Shown here in pieces: positions 55,692 through 64,000 of a stretch of DNA of 64,000 bases (the stretch's first letter is position 1; every line of letters begins with the position of its first letter). The translations under genes were made by a program, and so were the position numbers. The notes below the pieces were generated by a model. The model did no database searches, was not told the origin of the DNA, and was given only the letters and a program-made list of their open reading frames with translations. The DNA is from Isoetes taiwanensis (lineage: Eukaryota; Streptophyta; Lycopodiopsida; Isoetales; Isoetaceae). Where the stretch lies: the NCBI GenBank assembly GCA_021234155.1, contig JAJEKV010000045.1, positions 9,159,105-9,223,104 on the forward strand, in the 5' to 3' direction.

Positions 55692-58600
55692 TTATTCCTG
55701 GAATTTCTTCAAATAATCCGGGTTGTCCTCGAGAAATTTCTTCACTTGGGTCGCGCCGATTGTTGTCCCTAGGTTCCTGAGGATATTTGTGGCCGTGCCT
55801 CCTTGAAGTGCGGTCACCAAGTCCTCGATCCTCCTATCCGAAGTATATGCTGCAGTTACTGCCAACCTGCCCTACCGTCTGTAGGGGACTGCGAAGTCGA
55901 AGATACTTAATGCTATCGTTCTCTTGATAAGGACGACATGGTCAATGTTTGGGGTCATCCGAGCATGATTTCCAAATCCTGAGAGGGCGATAAGCATAAA
56001 GACTCCTTCTTCACCCCGTGGGCTGAATTGGCGGTGTATAATCGCTATTCTTCCATCTAGGAGTAATGGAAGGTAGAACCTAAGGGCTTTATCATGCCCT
56101 GCTTCCTCACCAGATGTCAAGGCTGCCCTATGTCTTCCTGCGTACTCATCAACCTGCACCTCCTCCAATTCTCTGAAGTCCCAGTGCACTAATTTGCTCA
56201 GGTTGATGCTGCCTCCATGCTGCCCTGGTGTCGATGCCGATGTGCTAGGTAAGAGTGCTGATGTTGACTTTCCCTTGATGTCCATGCGCTCTTGGATTGC
56301 CAGGAACTCTTCTTCTGACGGCAATTCCCTCTCGGTCATCATCTGTCTGATGCTCGTGTAAGCCTCGATGTCCGATGACGTCTCGCCAGTGTATGTCCTG
56401 GCTTCCCTTATGCTGATGGGGAAGTCTTGTGTTTCCCGATCGATGAAGTCGTCGAGATCTGGTTGTTGCCGTAGGAGATGCAGAATTTCATCCACTCTGT
56501 GACCCCTGTCTCGGCATTCTGGAAGATTTTTAATATCATGGAGGCTTAAGTATGCCTCTCCTCCTATGAACACTGGGGTCATGTGACGTTCCAGGGGAAT
56601 ATATGCTATAAATACGTATATTCCTGGACCCGTCACTATACAAGTCTATCTTCATAGCCTTGTATACCATAGATTGTGGCACTAGGGGGCGTGACTAAGT
56701 TATTCACATAACTTAGCCAACCTTAGGTTAAGACCATTTTCCACGTGGCCTTAACCTATTGGGCACCCGCCACACGGACTTACCCTATTGGAGCCACGTG
56801 GCATAACATGTGAACCCTAACCTATAAAGGCCTAAACCCTAACCCTAGGCCTCTTTTCTGGCTCCAACAGTCTGGGAACCTTCTTCGCCCTCGAAACTCT
56901 GTTTCGAGAACCGTCTGCTGTGGCACAGCATAGCATGGCAGCCCCCAAAGCGTGAGCGCATCAGCAGGAGTGGGAGCTACCTCGAACATTTCGAAGATTC
57001 ATGGAGACGCCCGGGTTTGGAGGGAGTGCTTCAGGAACAGGTATGTAGGGTAGTAGTCATAGTAGTTCATCCGGAATTAGCATTCCAGATGAGTTAGTAT
57101 CTTGTATCTAGGGTAGAGCCATCCTAGAACCCTCATGCATCATCTTGAACCCTAATCAAGGAACCCTAACTGTAAGTTAGATTTGTATGATTAGGTTAAG
57201 ATGTTCTTATGATTATTCTCATGATGTGATGATTATATGATGATGGTTGATCATGTTTGCTCCTCTTGTATTGGGAAGGGGTTATGTGATGATTATATGA
57301 TGATGGTTGATCATGTTTGCTCCTCTTGTATTGGGAAGGGGGGTAGAGACCTAGAGCCATATGTAGTATGCTCCTAGATTAGATCCCTTAGTTCCTATTA
57401 TGATGTGACTATGATGTGACTCAGCACTACACAACGGGGCTAGAGGCAATGCGGAGGGAGGATCCCTGCCGAGTGGAGGCTACGGGGGATCCCATAGTGG
57501 GCTAGGCTTATGGTCGGTCACTTTGTGTGGGCCGAGCATGGGTCTGACACCTCCTGGGGCGATGGTGTCGCCCTGCCTCTCAAGAGTTGCAAGTGTCGGC
57601 TTGGCTCTTGTTTTGGGGGGTTCAGTCGGGTATGAATCGTGTGTTGCCACGTTTCTCTAGCCGCCCGTGGAACCTCTAGACCCCGGGAAGGGGAGATGCA
57701 ACCCTTCCTGCCTCGACGGACCAGGGAGATGCAACCTGGAGTAGTCCCGATGGGTGATGCCATGGGATTGCGTATCCGGAAGGCTAGAGTCATGCCAGAG
57801 CCTGATTGAGCCCATCTGCAAAGTATGCACAGGAGGGGCGGATGGAGTGGTCAACCCTAGCCATTGTCTTATGCCAGCCCTCGCCATTGTTATGACTCGG
57901 TCTGCTCTATCTTGAGGCCTAGCTAGTCAGTCATCCTCCTTATGAGTCGGAGCCATGGGTAGGAGCTCTTATGTTTTATGGTTTATGATTATCTTCTTTG
58001 CTCATATGGATATGTGATGGACTACCCTTCGAGGTAGTATGTTGTATTGTTATTGCTAGTTCTGACGTTGTTTATGCTTCCGCTGTGATAGGAGCCCATA
58101 GGGGAAGGGTGCGCAAGACACCTTCGTGTCCCCTGCCCGCACTAGGATTCTCTCAGAGTGCGGGTTAGACGGAGGGCCCATGCGGTTGATGGACCGGATG
58201 GGGGATTTCCTGCCGAGTGTACGGCCGGGCGCCGTATATTTAGCAGGGAGCGTCACAGGTCAAGCTTGTTATTCCTTGCCCAAGTGGTGGGGCTCTTCTT
58301 GTTGCTCTGAGTCCTTCTTCAAAATTTTGGAGCTGCTATGCTCTGCCTGTTGCCTCTCCTGTTCTAGGTCGATGTCTTCTGAATCCGACCCGCGTCCTTC
58401 CTCTTCTTCCTCCTCCTCGTACTCGAGGCGCATCCTCTCCTCTTCTGCTGGTGCCATGGCCATGGGCTCAACTTCTAAGGGCTGCACTGAGGGTTCTCCT
58501 ATCTGGGTTTGGCCTCGACGAGATAGGAAAATAGCTACGGCTGCGGTGTAAGAGAAGTATCTCCTCCTATTGGCAGAAATGGACATGTAATTAGGTAAGT

Positions 58601-58883
58601 GACTAGCCTTGTTTTCTAGGTACTTATCTATGTTGGGTGTGTCTTGCAGTGCTATCTTAAGGGCCATGCTTGGTGCAAAATATCCTACGAAAGGTGAGAA
58701 TTCTACCAAGGACGGTCCTATCTTAGCATGGAACTCAGACATAATGTCCTGGTAAAAAGGGGTGGCGTTGATGGTGGTTTCTACATCAAGCTCCTTCTGG
58801 AAGACAGCGAAGACGGCGTTAATGTCAGCCTCGGCCACATGAGTTGTGGCGCTGTACCATCGCCTAAATGCAGTGGTTGCCAT
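55692..58883 (-). pseudogene. ORF X of the gypsy element, unrecognised, split by LTR-A
   Basis: The ATG at 58883 begins MATTAFRRWYSATTHVAEAD. The first ~205 codons end in an acidic stretch (MRLEYEEEEEEEGRGSDSED) and a Gln/Glu-rich tail (58270). The solo LTR-A (56582-58257) interrupts. Coding resumes one frame over as LTPVFIGGEAYLSLHDIKNL, with LLRQQPDLDDFIDRETQDF and VHWDFRELEEVQVDEYAGRH. After an in-frame stop at 55872 it continues through VTALQGGTATNILRNLGTTI to FLEDNPDYLKKFQE at 55692. Total about 500 codons. I cannot match it to gag, envelope, chromodomain or any other family. It lies between the H3-like ORF and gag. Confidence 0.55.
56577..58262 (+). mobile_element. Solo LTR, family A, intact copy
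   Basis: The LTR (56582-58257, 1676 bp) has ends TGTGACGTTCC and GGAGCGTCACA and is flanked by GGTCA at 56577-56581 and 58258-58262. It contains a 60-bp internal direct duplication (GATTATATGATGATGGTTGA with TCATGTTTGCTCCTCTTG at 57230 and 57290) and the terminal hairpin also present at 19.39 kb. It inserted into ORF X. Frames inside (57518-57887) are not genes. Confidence 0.93.
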
Positions 58884-59160
58884 GGTCTATGAGCAGCTGG
58901 GGATATCAAACAGATAGGCAAGCGCCTTAGGAGCCTGGAAAATCGGCTTGGAGTGAGGAGCAAGACCTGTGGTCCTATTTATAGGCAAAACCCTAATTTT
59001 GGAAAATTTTTGGATAAGGGAAAATCTAGGATTCTAAGGTATTACTAAGCAAAGACAAGCTAATCATGCTAAAGAGTACATTCTAAGGATCCTATTGCCA
59101 TTGCAGCAAATTTCATCTAATTTGGAGGAAGTATGGACAAGTTAGGGCAATTTTAGTGTG

Positions 59161-59645
59161 ACCACTTACACAGTGCGCCAGGGTCGAATCGGTTTGCAAA
59201 CCGAATTGGTCTGGGCGCACTCTGTGAGGGGTGGGGCCTTGTTTGGGTCAAGGATGATGCCAAACATGGAACTAAGGATAGAATCCTGCATATCTCGGCG
59301 AGATGGGTCGGATTGAACCCTTACTTGCCTTATTTGGACAAGTTTTGGCCTAGTTTTGGGGTCGACCACTCATACAGTGCGCCAGGGTCGAATCGGTTTG
59401 CAAACCGAATTGGTCTGGGCGCACTCTGTGAGGGGTGGGGCTCCATTTGAGTTAGGGTTGGCCAATTTCTACAAACAAGGTCAAATCCTACTAATTAAGG
59501 TGAGCTGAGTCGAATGGTATGCTTACTTTCTGCATTTGGACAAGTTTTGGCATAAAAACCATGCTCGACCACTCACACAGTGCGCTAGGGTCGAATCGGT
59601 TTGCAAACCGAATTGGTCTGGGCGCACTCTGTGAGGGGTGGGGCC
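59161..59645. repeat. Three ~200-bp tandem repeats with hairpin core
   Basis: Cores at 59161-59238, 59363-59441 and 59564-59645 are spaced 201-202 bp. Each core is an imperfect palindrome: CACAGTGCGCC on the left, a centre CGGTTTGCAAACCG, and GGGCGCACTCTGTG on the right. Spacers also share TTTGGACAAGTTTTGGC. They lie between the H3-like ORF and ORF X of the gypsy element. Confidence 0.92.
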
Positions 59646-59784
59646 AAAAACACTTAGTTTTGCTCCAAATTTGTTAATTCCAAATGCAGAAGTTTGTAAT
59701 ACACCTTGATTAGACAAGATTTAACACATTAATCCAACAAAATTGTAACTTTATATTCACAAAAAATTATTTACAAAGGATTAA

Positions 59785-61013
59785 CTAGAATTCCTTCTTA
59801 ATATACTTTGCCAGCCTGATGTCCTTTGGCATACAAGTCACTCTTTTTGCATGCATAGCACATGCAACAGAGTCTTCGAAGTGCTGGACTATGTGCTGCT
59901 TGGCCGCCTCCTGTAACGCGAGCAACATATCATCTGTGACTCGCTTCAAGGGGTCTAACTCCTGCAAAACTTCCCTTGTGAGCCTTGCAAAGGGAGCTCT
60001 GGGGATGAGAAGGCCGTAACTCCGCTGGAAATGTCGGACCTCCCGAGCAGCTCTGGAAAACCGTGAGTCAGCTTTTCTCTTCACGGGTTTCTTCGGGGGA
60101 GCTGGTCTTTCAGGTGGCGGCTTCAGAGTATTCTTCTTGGTTGGCCGTCCTCACTCCACGTAGGTGACCTTGTGCTCGTTGTAATACTTGGAGTATGCCT
60201 CGTACATTTTCATGTACTGGGTGTACTCCTTGACGTTCTTCCTGTACTCAAGATCCTGCTTGAGTACATATGCCTCCCGCTGCGGCCTCGGCTTCTTGTT
60301 GCTGTCGCTCGGGTGCTTTGGTGAAGGCCACCTGGGGTACGGGGGCACCTCTGCTACCTGCTCCTCCTCTTCATTTGCTGGCGCCTGCCCTGTATTCGAG
60401 GGTCCCGATCCTTCGGCTGGGGGAGGGAACCCTTCTTTGCTCATCGACTCGATTCCGGATGAGGACGGAAAAACTTCGGTGCGGCTCTGGATGGCGACAC
60501 TTTTGCGGGGTGGGTCTTCAATTTAAGCTTGTGTCTTTAAGCCGCAGGGGCTTTCCTTTTTTTCGCTTTCAGCTTCTCCTGCTCCTCCCGTCGCCTTCTT
60601 TTCTCCTCCCTCTTTTGCTTCTTCTCTTCCTTCCTCTTGCGTCGCTCCTCCCTCTCCCTGCGGCGCTCTTCCTTAGACTTCTTCTCCTCCGTCTGCTCAC
60701 CATCCCTCTTCCTCTTCTTGCTCTTCCTTTCCTTCTTGTCTGAGTCCTTGAAGAGCTCTCTCTCGAGCTCCCTCCTCAGCAACTCTGCGGCTTCTTCCTC
60801 TGTAAGTTCTTCACCCGCCTCCTCAAGGTCTTGGGGCCGATCCTTCTCCTAGTGCTCAGGGGCCTCCTCTTCGGCATCTGGGTCAGACTGAACCTCCTGT
60901 TCCTCCTCGGCTCGCTCCTGGAACTGTCGGACCTTCTGTTGAGCAGCCCGCTCTTGGGCGCTCACATGTCCAGGGGGCACTGTAATCCGGGCTGTCTGTT
61001 TGGTGTGGGCCAT
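59785..61013 (-). pseudogene. Histone-H3-like ORF in a gypsy element
   Basis: ATG at 61013. The N-terminus MAHTKQTARITVPPG matches the H3 tail MARTKQTARKS at A1, T3, K4, Q5, T6, A7 and R8, but has H at 2 and I at 9. A Glu/Gln-rich linker, one TAG at 60851-60849 and a Lys/Arg/Glu coiled region follow in the same frame to 60537. After a frame change, block 2 (60444-59785, with one TGA at about 60151) has a Pro-rich and Tyr-rich part and then a histone fold: REVRHFQRSYGLLIPRAPFA, ALQEAAKQHIVQHFEDS and HAKRVTCMPKDIRLAKYI. The last part parallels H3 alpha-2, loop 2 and alpha-3 (ALQEA...FED..LCAIHAKRVT.MPKDI.LA). Total ~405 codons against 136 in H3. Divergence is of CENH3-like degree. Two stops and a frameshift suggest this copy is dead. 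Confidence 0.85.
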
Positions 61014-61228
61014 GTCTTGGTTTGAGGGAATCCGAGCTCGGACGCCTAAAAATCGTTTTCTGGGACGAGCTATTCTCTGAAGGCGCTGGGGACAAATGAG
61101 GAACCCTAATTTTCTATTTATAGGTAGGGGAAATTTAGGGTTTGGACCTGCAATTCCGTATTGGGCCAATCTAGAGGATATTAGTGAAGATATGAGGAGT
61201 TGATTAGGTTTATTTAGCCAAAAAGTAT

Positions 61229-61520
61229 CCACCACTCACACAGTGCGCCAGGGTCAAATCGGATACCAAACGGATTTGGTCTGGGCCCACTCTGTGAGGG
61301 GTCACCTCTTTTTGGATCCAATTTTCAATTTACAAGGGGTTTCTTAGTGTTATAACATACAAAACTAGCTAGAATCAAGGAGATAAGCTGAACTGCACCA
61401 TTAGTTTAGCTAAATTATACATCTAACTAGGTCAACATGGGTCCACCACTCACACAGTGCGCCAGGGTCGAATCGGTTTGCAAACCGAATTGGTCTGGGT
61501 GCACTCTATGAGGGGTCACC
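61229..61520. repeat. Two further hairpin repeats in the gypsy leader
   Basis: Cores at 61229-61305 and 61443-61520 (spacing 214 bp) match the units at 59.2-59.6 kb. Both share the downstream GGGGTCACCTCTTTTTGG. The first has a diverged centre (GGATACCAAACGG). They sit between the PBS and the H3-like ORF. Confidence 0.9.
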
Positions 61521-61717
61521 TCTTTTTGGCCATTTTAGGTTGGATTTCTGCTGAAACTTATTACTAACTTAGCATTAACCTATTTACTACACTAGAAATT
61601 GGAAAAATTTTCCAATTTTTTCGAGGTTCTTGCTTGGGTGGCTATTTCCCAAGGCTTGTGTCTATTATTAGTCCTATAGGAAATGGTCAGTGCTCGACCT
61701 TGGTCTGCCAAGATCAT

Positions 61718-61729
61718 GCTCTGATACCA
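61718..61729 (-). other. Primer-binding site, initiator tRNA-Met type
   Basis: The minus strand reads TGGTATCAGAGC three bases after the LTR end (GACATCA, AAG). This is the common plant retrotransposon PBS complementary to the 3-prime end of tRNA-iMet. It fixes the element orientation as leftward. Confidence 0.93.
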
Positions 61730-61732
61730 CTT

Positions 61733-62353
61733 TGATGTCCCCTGCTTCTTATACGATGCACACATCATATTCGAAGACGGAGCATTCCCCCTGACAGCCA
61801 ATTGGCAGGGGCCATCCACCTGACTCCACTCCCAGTGGAATGAGCCAGCAAGGGAAGAGTGGATGTATCATTCACCCGTCTCCCATTGGGTCGACCTATC
61901 TGCGGAAGCGTGAATAAACAAACATGAGAACATACTAACAGTATATCAATACAATCACCTCGAAGGGTGAATACACCATAATCATCTCATATACAACAAC
62001 ATCAACATGAACAATAGCAACATGGGGAATCCTACCCAAGGCTCTGACTCGAGGGGTTCGACTGACGGCTTGGGCCTCCAGAAGTCATTGCAGACAGAAT
62101 TCATGGCAATGGATTTGGCTGACATAGAAACATGGCTATACGGTAGTCCACTCCCTCCGCCCCTCCTGTACACACTTTGCAGAGTGGATTGATAAGTATT
62201 AGGACCGGACCGTAGCCTGCCAGGTCCATAGCCAAGAGGGCTACTACTGGGTTGCATCTCCCCAGCCCCGATGAGGCAGGAGGAAGGTCACCCTTCCTCC
62301 AGAGGCTTCCATGCTCAACACAGGTGGCTAGAGGGCCACTGCCCTTATTCGAC
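61733..62353 (-). mobile_element. LTR family B, minus orientation, 5-prime truncated
   Basis: The 3-prime half of the LTR (621 bp). It aligns with 52118-52738 in inverse orientation, ends CATCA next to the PBS, and is therefore the 5-prime LTR of the leftward gypsy element. It stops being similar at GTCGAAT / position 62353, where the unrelated coding DNA of the last feature begins, so its upstream half is missing. Confidence 0.85.
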
Positions 62354-64000
62354 GCAGGCGGTGACGCAGGCAGTGACGGGCCGTCACTTGTCTGAGCGCC
62401 TCCTCTTGACGGCAGGCGTGGCCTTTGATTGCGTGGTCTGCTTGGTCTTTTGCGGGGCCTTTGACGACTGACCCGTGCCTGACTGCAGATCCTTAGCCTT
62501 GACTTGGTCTGTCGTATGCATGAATAGTCCTGTACCAGCACGTACAGGGCTAACACTCCCCCCCACCAAACGACACTCAGAGTGAAGAAAAGGAGGAAGT
62601 GTTTCCGATGGCGGGAACCCAGCAGTCTGAAAGTGATCCTCACGTGAATGAGGACGGGTGCCATTGTGGTAATTGCCGATAAGGTCCTGGCGTGTTTGAA
62701 GAGCGCAGGAGTGTTGACCCCAAGGGCAGGATCTGCATCAATGAGGAATTTAGAGCGCACCATGTCTTCAAGGGCAGCATGTGCTTCAGAAGGAACGAAT
62801 TGGCACTCCATGAAAAGGCAGGTCTGGAGACCGAAGGCACTGACGCTGGCATTCGGGTTGCAATAAAAGATGGGACGCTGCCGATTTAAGGAGCTTACCA
62901 GGATGCACTTGAGAGCAGCACAGAAGCCGGCTTGACGGTGAACAGAAGGATCTGGTGAGGTGGCAGCATTCTGCAAGAAGGCATCAAGGCCATGAACAGC
63001 ATCAGGGGGCTTTTGCCAACCACGCTCATTTGCAATATAGATCCAATTGTCAGTGGAGTCCAAAGTGGCATTATCCTCCCAATTGGAGCGTTGGACAAAA
63101 CGTGGATCCCACTGGAGATCCGTCGAGATTTGCGGGGGAGTCCACCCAGCGTGGCCATCCAGGACCTTGGTCCAAAAGGGAAGACGCCAATCAGAGGTGA
63201 GAAACCGTGGGCGTGGAGGGACGCCTAATGAAGCATATGGGGAGTGAGCCATACCCATGGGCGTGGGCTGCTGAGCTATATCCCTGAATTCACGAACAAG
63301 ATCTTGATCAAGAGCACGGCACCACTGGTCCCACTCGGAAGCAGAGAGCTGAGTATAGACAGGAGGATTAACCCAACCCGTTGGGATGGTCTTGCTTCCA
63401 AAAGGCCACGCAGTTGATTGTAGCCTCCCAAGTGTTGCATATAAATTTGGGCAAACTCAAGATCCTCAGGATGCGCTAAATTTTGCCGTACCTGTTCCAA
63501 TGTTTCAGCCTGCCACAAAGGTAAGTGCTGAGCAAGTTCAGGCATGTACTCCTGGTCAAAAGCCTGAGAGTGATCATGATCCTTGAAATACGGGTTGGTT
63601 GGCAATAAGAACCAAGCAGCATGGGAGTTGCCTCGAAAAACACGATGTGCCTCATCTTGGAATTTATCATGTATATCAGCCAGGTAGGGCCAGGTAGAAG
63701 TCATGAAAAACATAGGCCATTGGCTGAACAACTCGGAAGATGACCAAATCTGGATCTTCACAATTGAGTTGATCAAAGACTAAGAGGGCACAAAATAAAC
63801 CCTTGTCTTCCACAGAAAGATCCGGCCAGATCCTTAGAAAATCCGCACGGCAGAGTGGCTGTTGATGAACCTGGCCATTTGCCACGTACCACTTCAGAAG
63901 GAAAAGGTGGCGTCGGGCAACCACATAGTCCAGATAACTGGAAGGAGTAGAGAAGTCCACGGGGATGTTTGTAGCAATATCAATATATCCCTCCTGTTTA
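62354..64000 (-). pseudogene. Unrecognised leftward protein, partial
   Basis: Coding-like minus-strand sequence enters from beyond the window. Blocks: VDFSTPSSYLDYVVARRHLF with DFLRIWPDLSVEDKGLFCAL (63960-63690), then one frame over HDKFQDEAHRVFRGNSHAAW and LPLWQAETLEQVRQNLAHPE (63690-63430), then GWVNPPVYTQLSASEWDQWC running into ASLGVPPRPRFLTSDWRLPF, RSNWEDNATLDSTDNWIYIA and CILVSSLNRQRPIFYCNPNA (63390-62640). The C-terminal part is basic and Pro/Arg-rich with a hydrophobic stretch (LLFFTLSVVWWGGVLALYVL). No family recognised. Few frameshifts, so fairly young. Probably a TE protein broken by LTR-B. Its 3-prime end is the junction at 62353. Confidence 0.45.

Larger units (their letters stand above)
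52910..61732 (-). mobile_element. Ty3/gypsy element with H3-like and X ORFs
   Basis: Reading leftward from the LTR at 61733: PBS TGGTATCAGAGC, hairpin repeats, a histone-H3-like ORF, more hairpin repeats, ORF X (split by a solo LTR-A), gag with a CCHC knuckle, protease and a truncated RT. RNase H and integrase are missing after about 52910, and no 3-prime LTR in the right orientation is seen; an inverted LTR-B lies there instead. gag-before-PR-RT with a TGGTATCAGAGC PBS is plain Ty3/gypsy. The two upstream ORFs are the unusual part and have the same orientation as gag. Confidence 0.8.

Noticed and set aside
60188-60852. Leu/Ser-rich plus-strand frames opposite the H3-like ORF
   Set aside because: They are antisense shadows of the Lys/Glu-rich linker of the H3-like ORF.
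61013-61235. The upstream in-frame extension of the H3-like ORF (to 61235) as its real N-terminus
   Set aside because: The internal ATG gives the precise H3 tail, and the extension overlaps a hairpin repeat, so the ATG at 61013 is preferred.
1-64000. Search for rRNA and tRNA genes
   Set aside because: No segment with a recognisable tRNA or rRNA core was found by eye. A covariance-model scan would be decisive.

Overview
The window looks like repeat-rich nuclear DNA of a land plant. The signs are Ty3/gypsy and LINE retroelements, a primer-binding site matching plant initiator tRNA-Met (TGGTATCAGAGC), spliceosomal GT-AG introns, and AGGGTTT-rich leader-like sequence near 15.7 kb. No intact host gene is evident. 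Nearly everything recognisable is a transposable element or its remains, often nested. A non-flowering plant with a large genome (fern, lycophyte or similar) would fit, but the sequence does not prove the lineage. Most open frames are broken by stops and frameshifts, so they are described as decayed genes. Coding calls come from reading across frames by eye.

1-17.8 kb: LINE 3-prime fragments in both orientations, minisatellites, and a 2.6 kb foldback element (7255-9895) that carries a short cryptochrome/photolyase-like exon fragment. Long stretches hold nothing recognisable. A weak candidate first exon of a host gene lies at 15.69 kb.

17.9-34.2 kb: a three-level nest. A decayed transposase-like gene (DUF7869-type, with an HTHD...DQMFSR signature) is split by a solo LTR (family A, 5-bp duplication CCAGT). 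That LTR is itself split by a 12.46 kb DNA transposon, called element 1 here (20093-32551), with a perfect 22-bp terminal inverted repeat and a 4-bp duplication CTTA. Element 1 has a leftward transposase-like gene with GHTHEDVDALFGKY. It also has a rightward spliced gene that joins a ParB-like domain, a DNA-methyltransferase-like domain and an FCP1/NIF-type phosphatase-like domain. Its introns and intergenic DNA are filled with a GC palindrome (AATCGCGCCTGGCGCGATT) that I do not see in the recognisable domain-coding segments.

34-43.3 kb: low-information DNA, then a second ParB + beta-class DNA methyltransferase gene (39.3-43.2 kb). Its introns are filled with a different palindrome (GTGTATTCCGGAATACAC).

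43.3-51.5 kb: a gag-like remnant, then a long leftward LINE (coiled-coil ORF1, endonuclease, reverse transcriptase, C-terminal zinc knuckle). It is interrupted by a non-autonomous hAT (8-bp duplication) that itself holds a 322-bp inverted-repeat MITE.

51.5-64 kb: two inverted copies of LTR family B and a leftward Ty3/gypsy element. From its 5-prime end the element has an LTR, a PBS, an unusual histone-H3-like ORF (H3 tail plus H3 fold separated by a long charged linker), an unrecognised ORF X split by a second solo LTR-A, gag, and a truncated protease/RT. About 200-bp tandem repeats with a hairpin core surround the H3-like ORF. The last 1.65 kb encode an unrecognised leftward protein.

The two systems most worth pursuing are the ParB/methyltransferase DNA transposons with element-specific palindromes, and the retrotransposon carrying an H3-like ORF.
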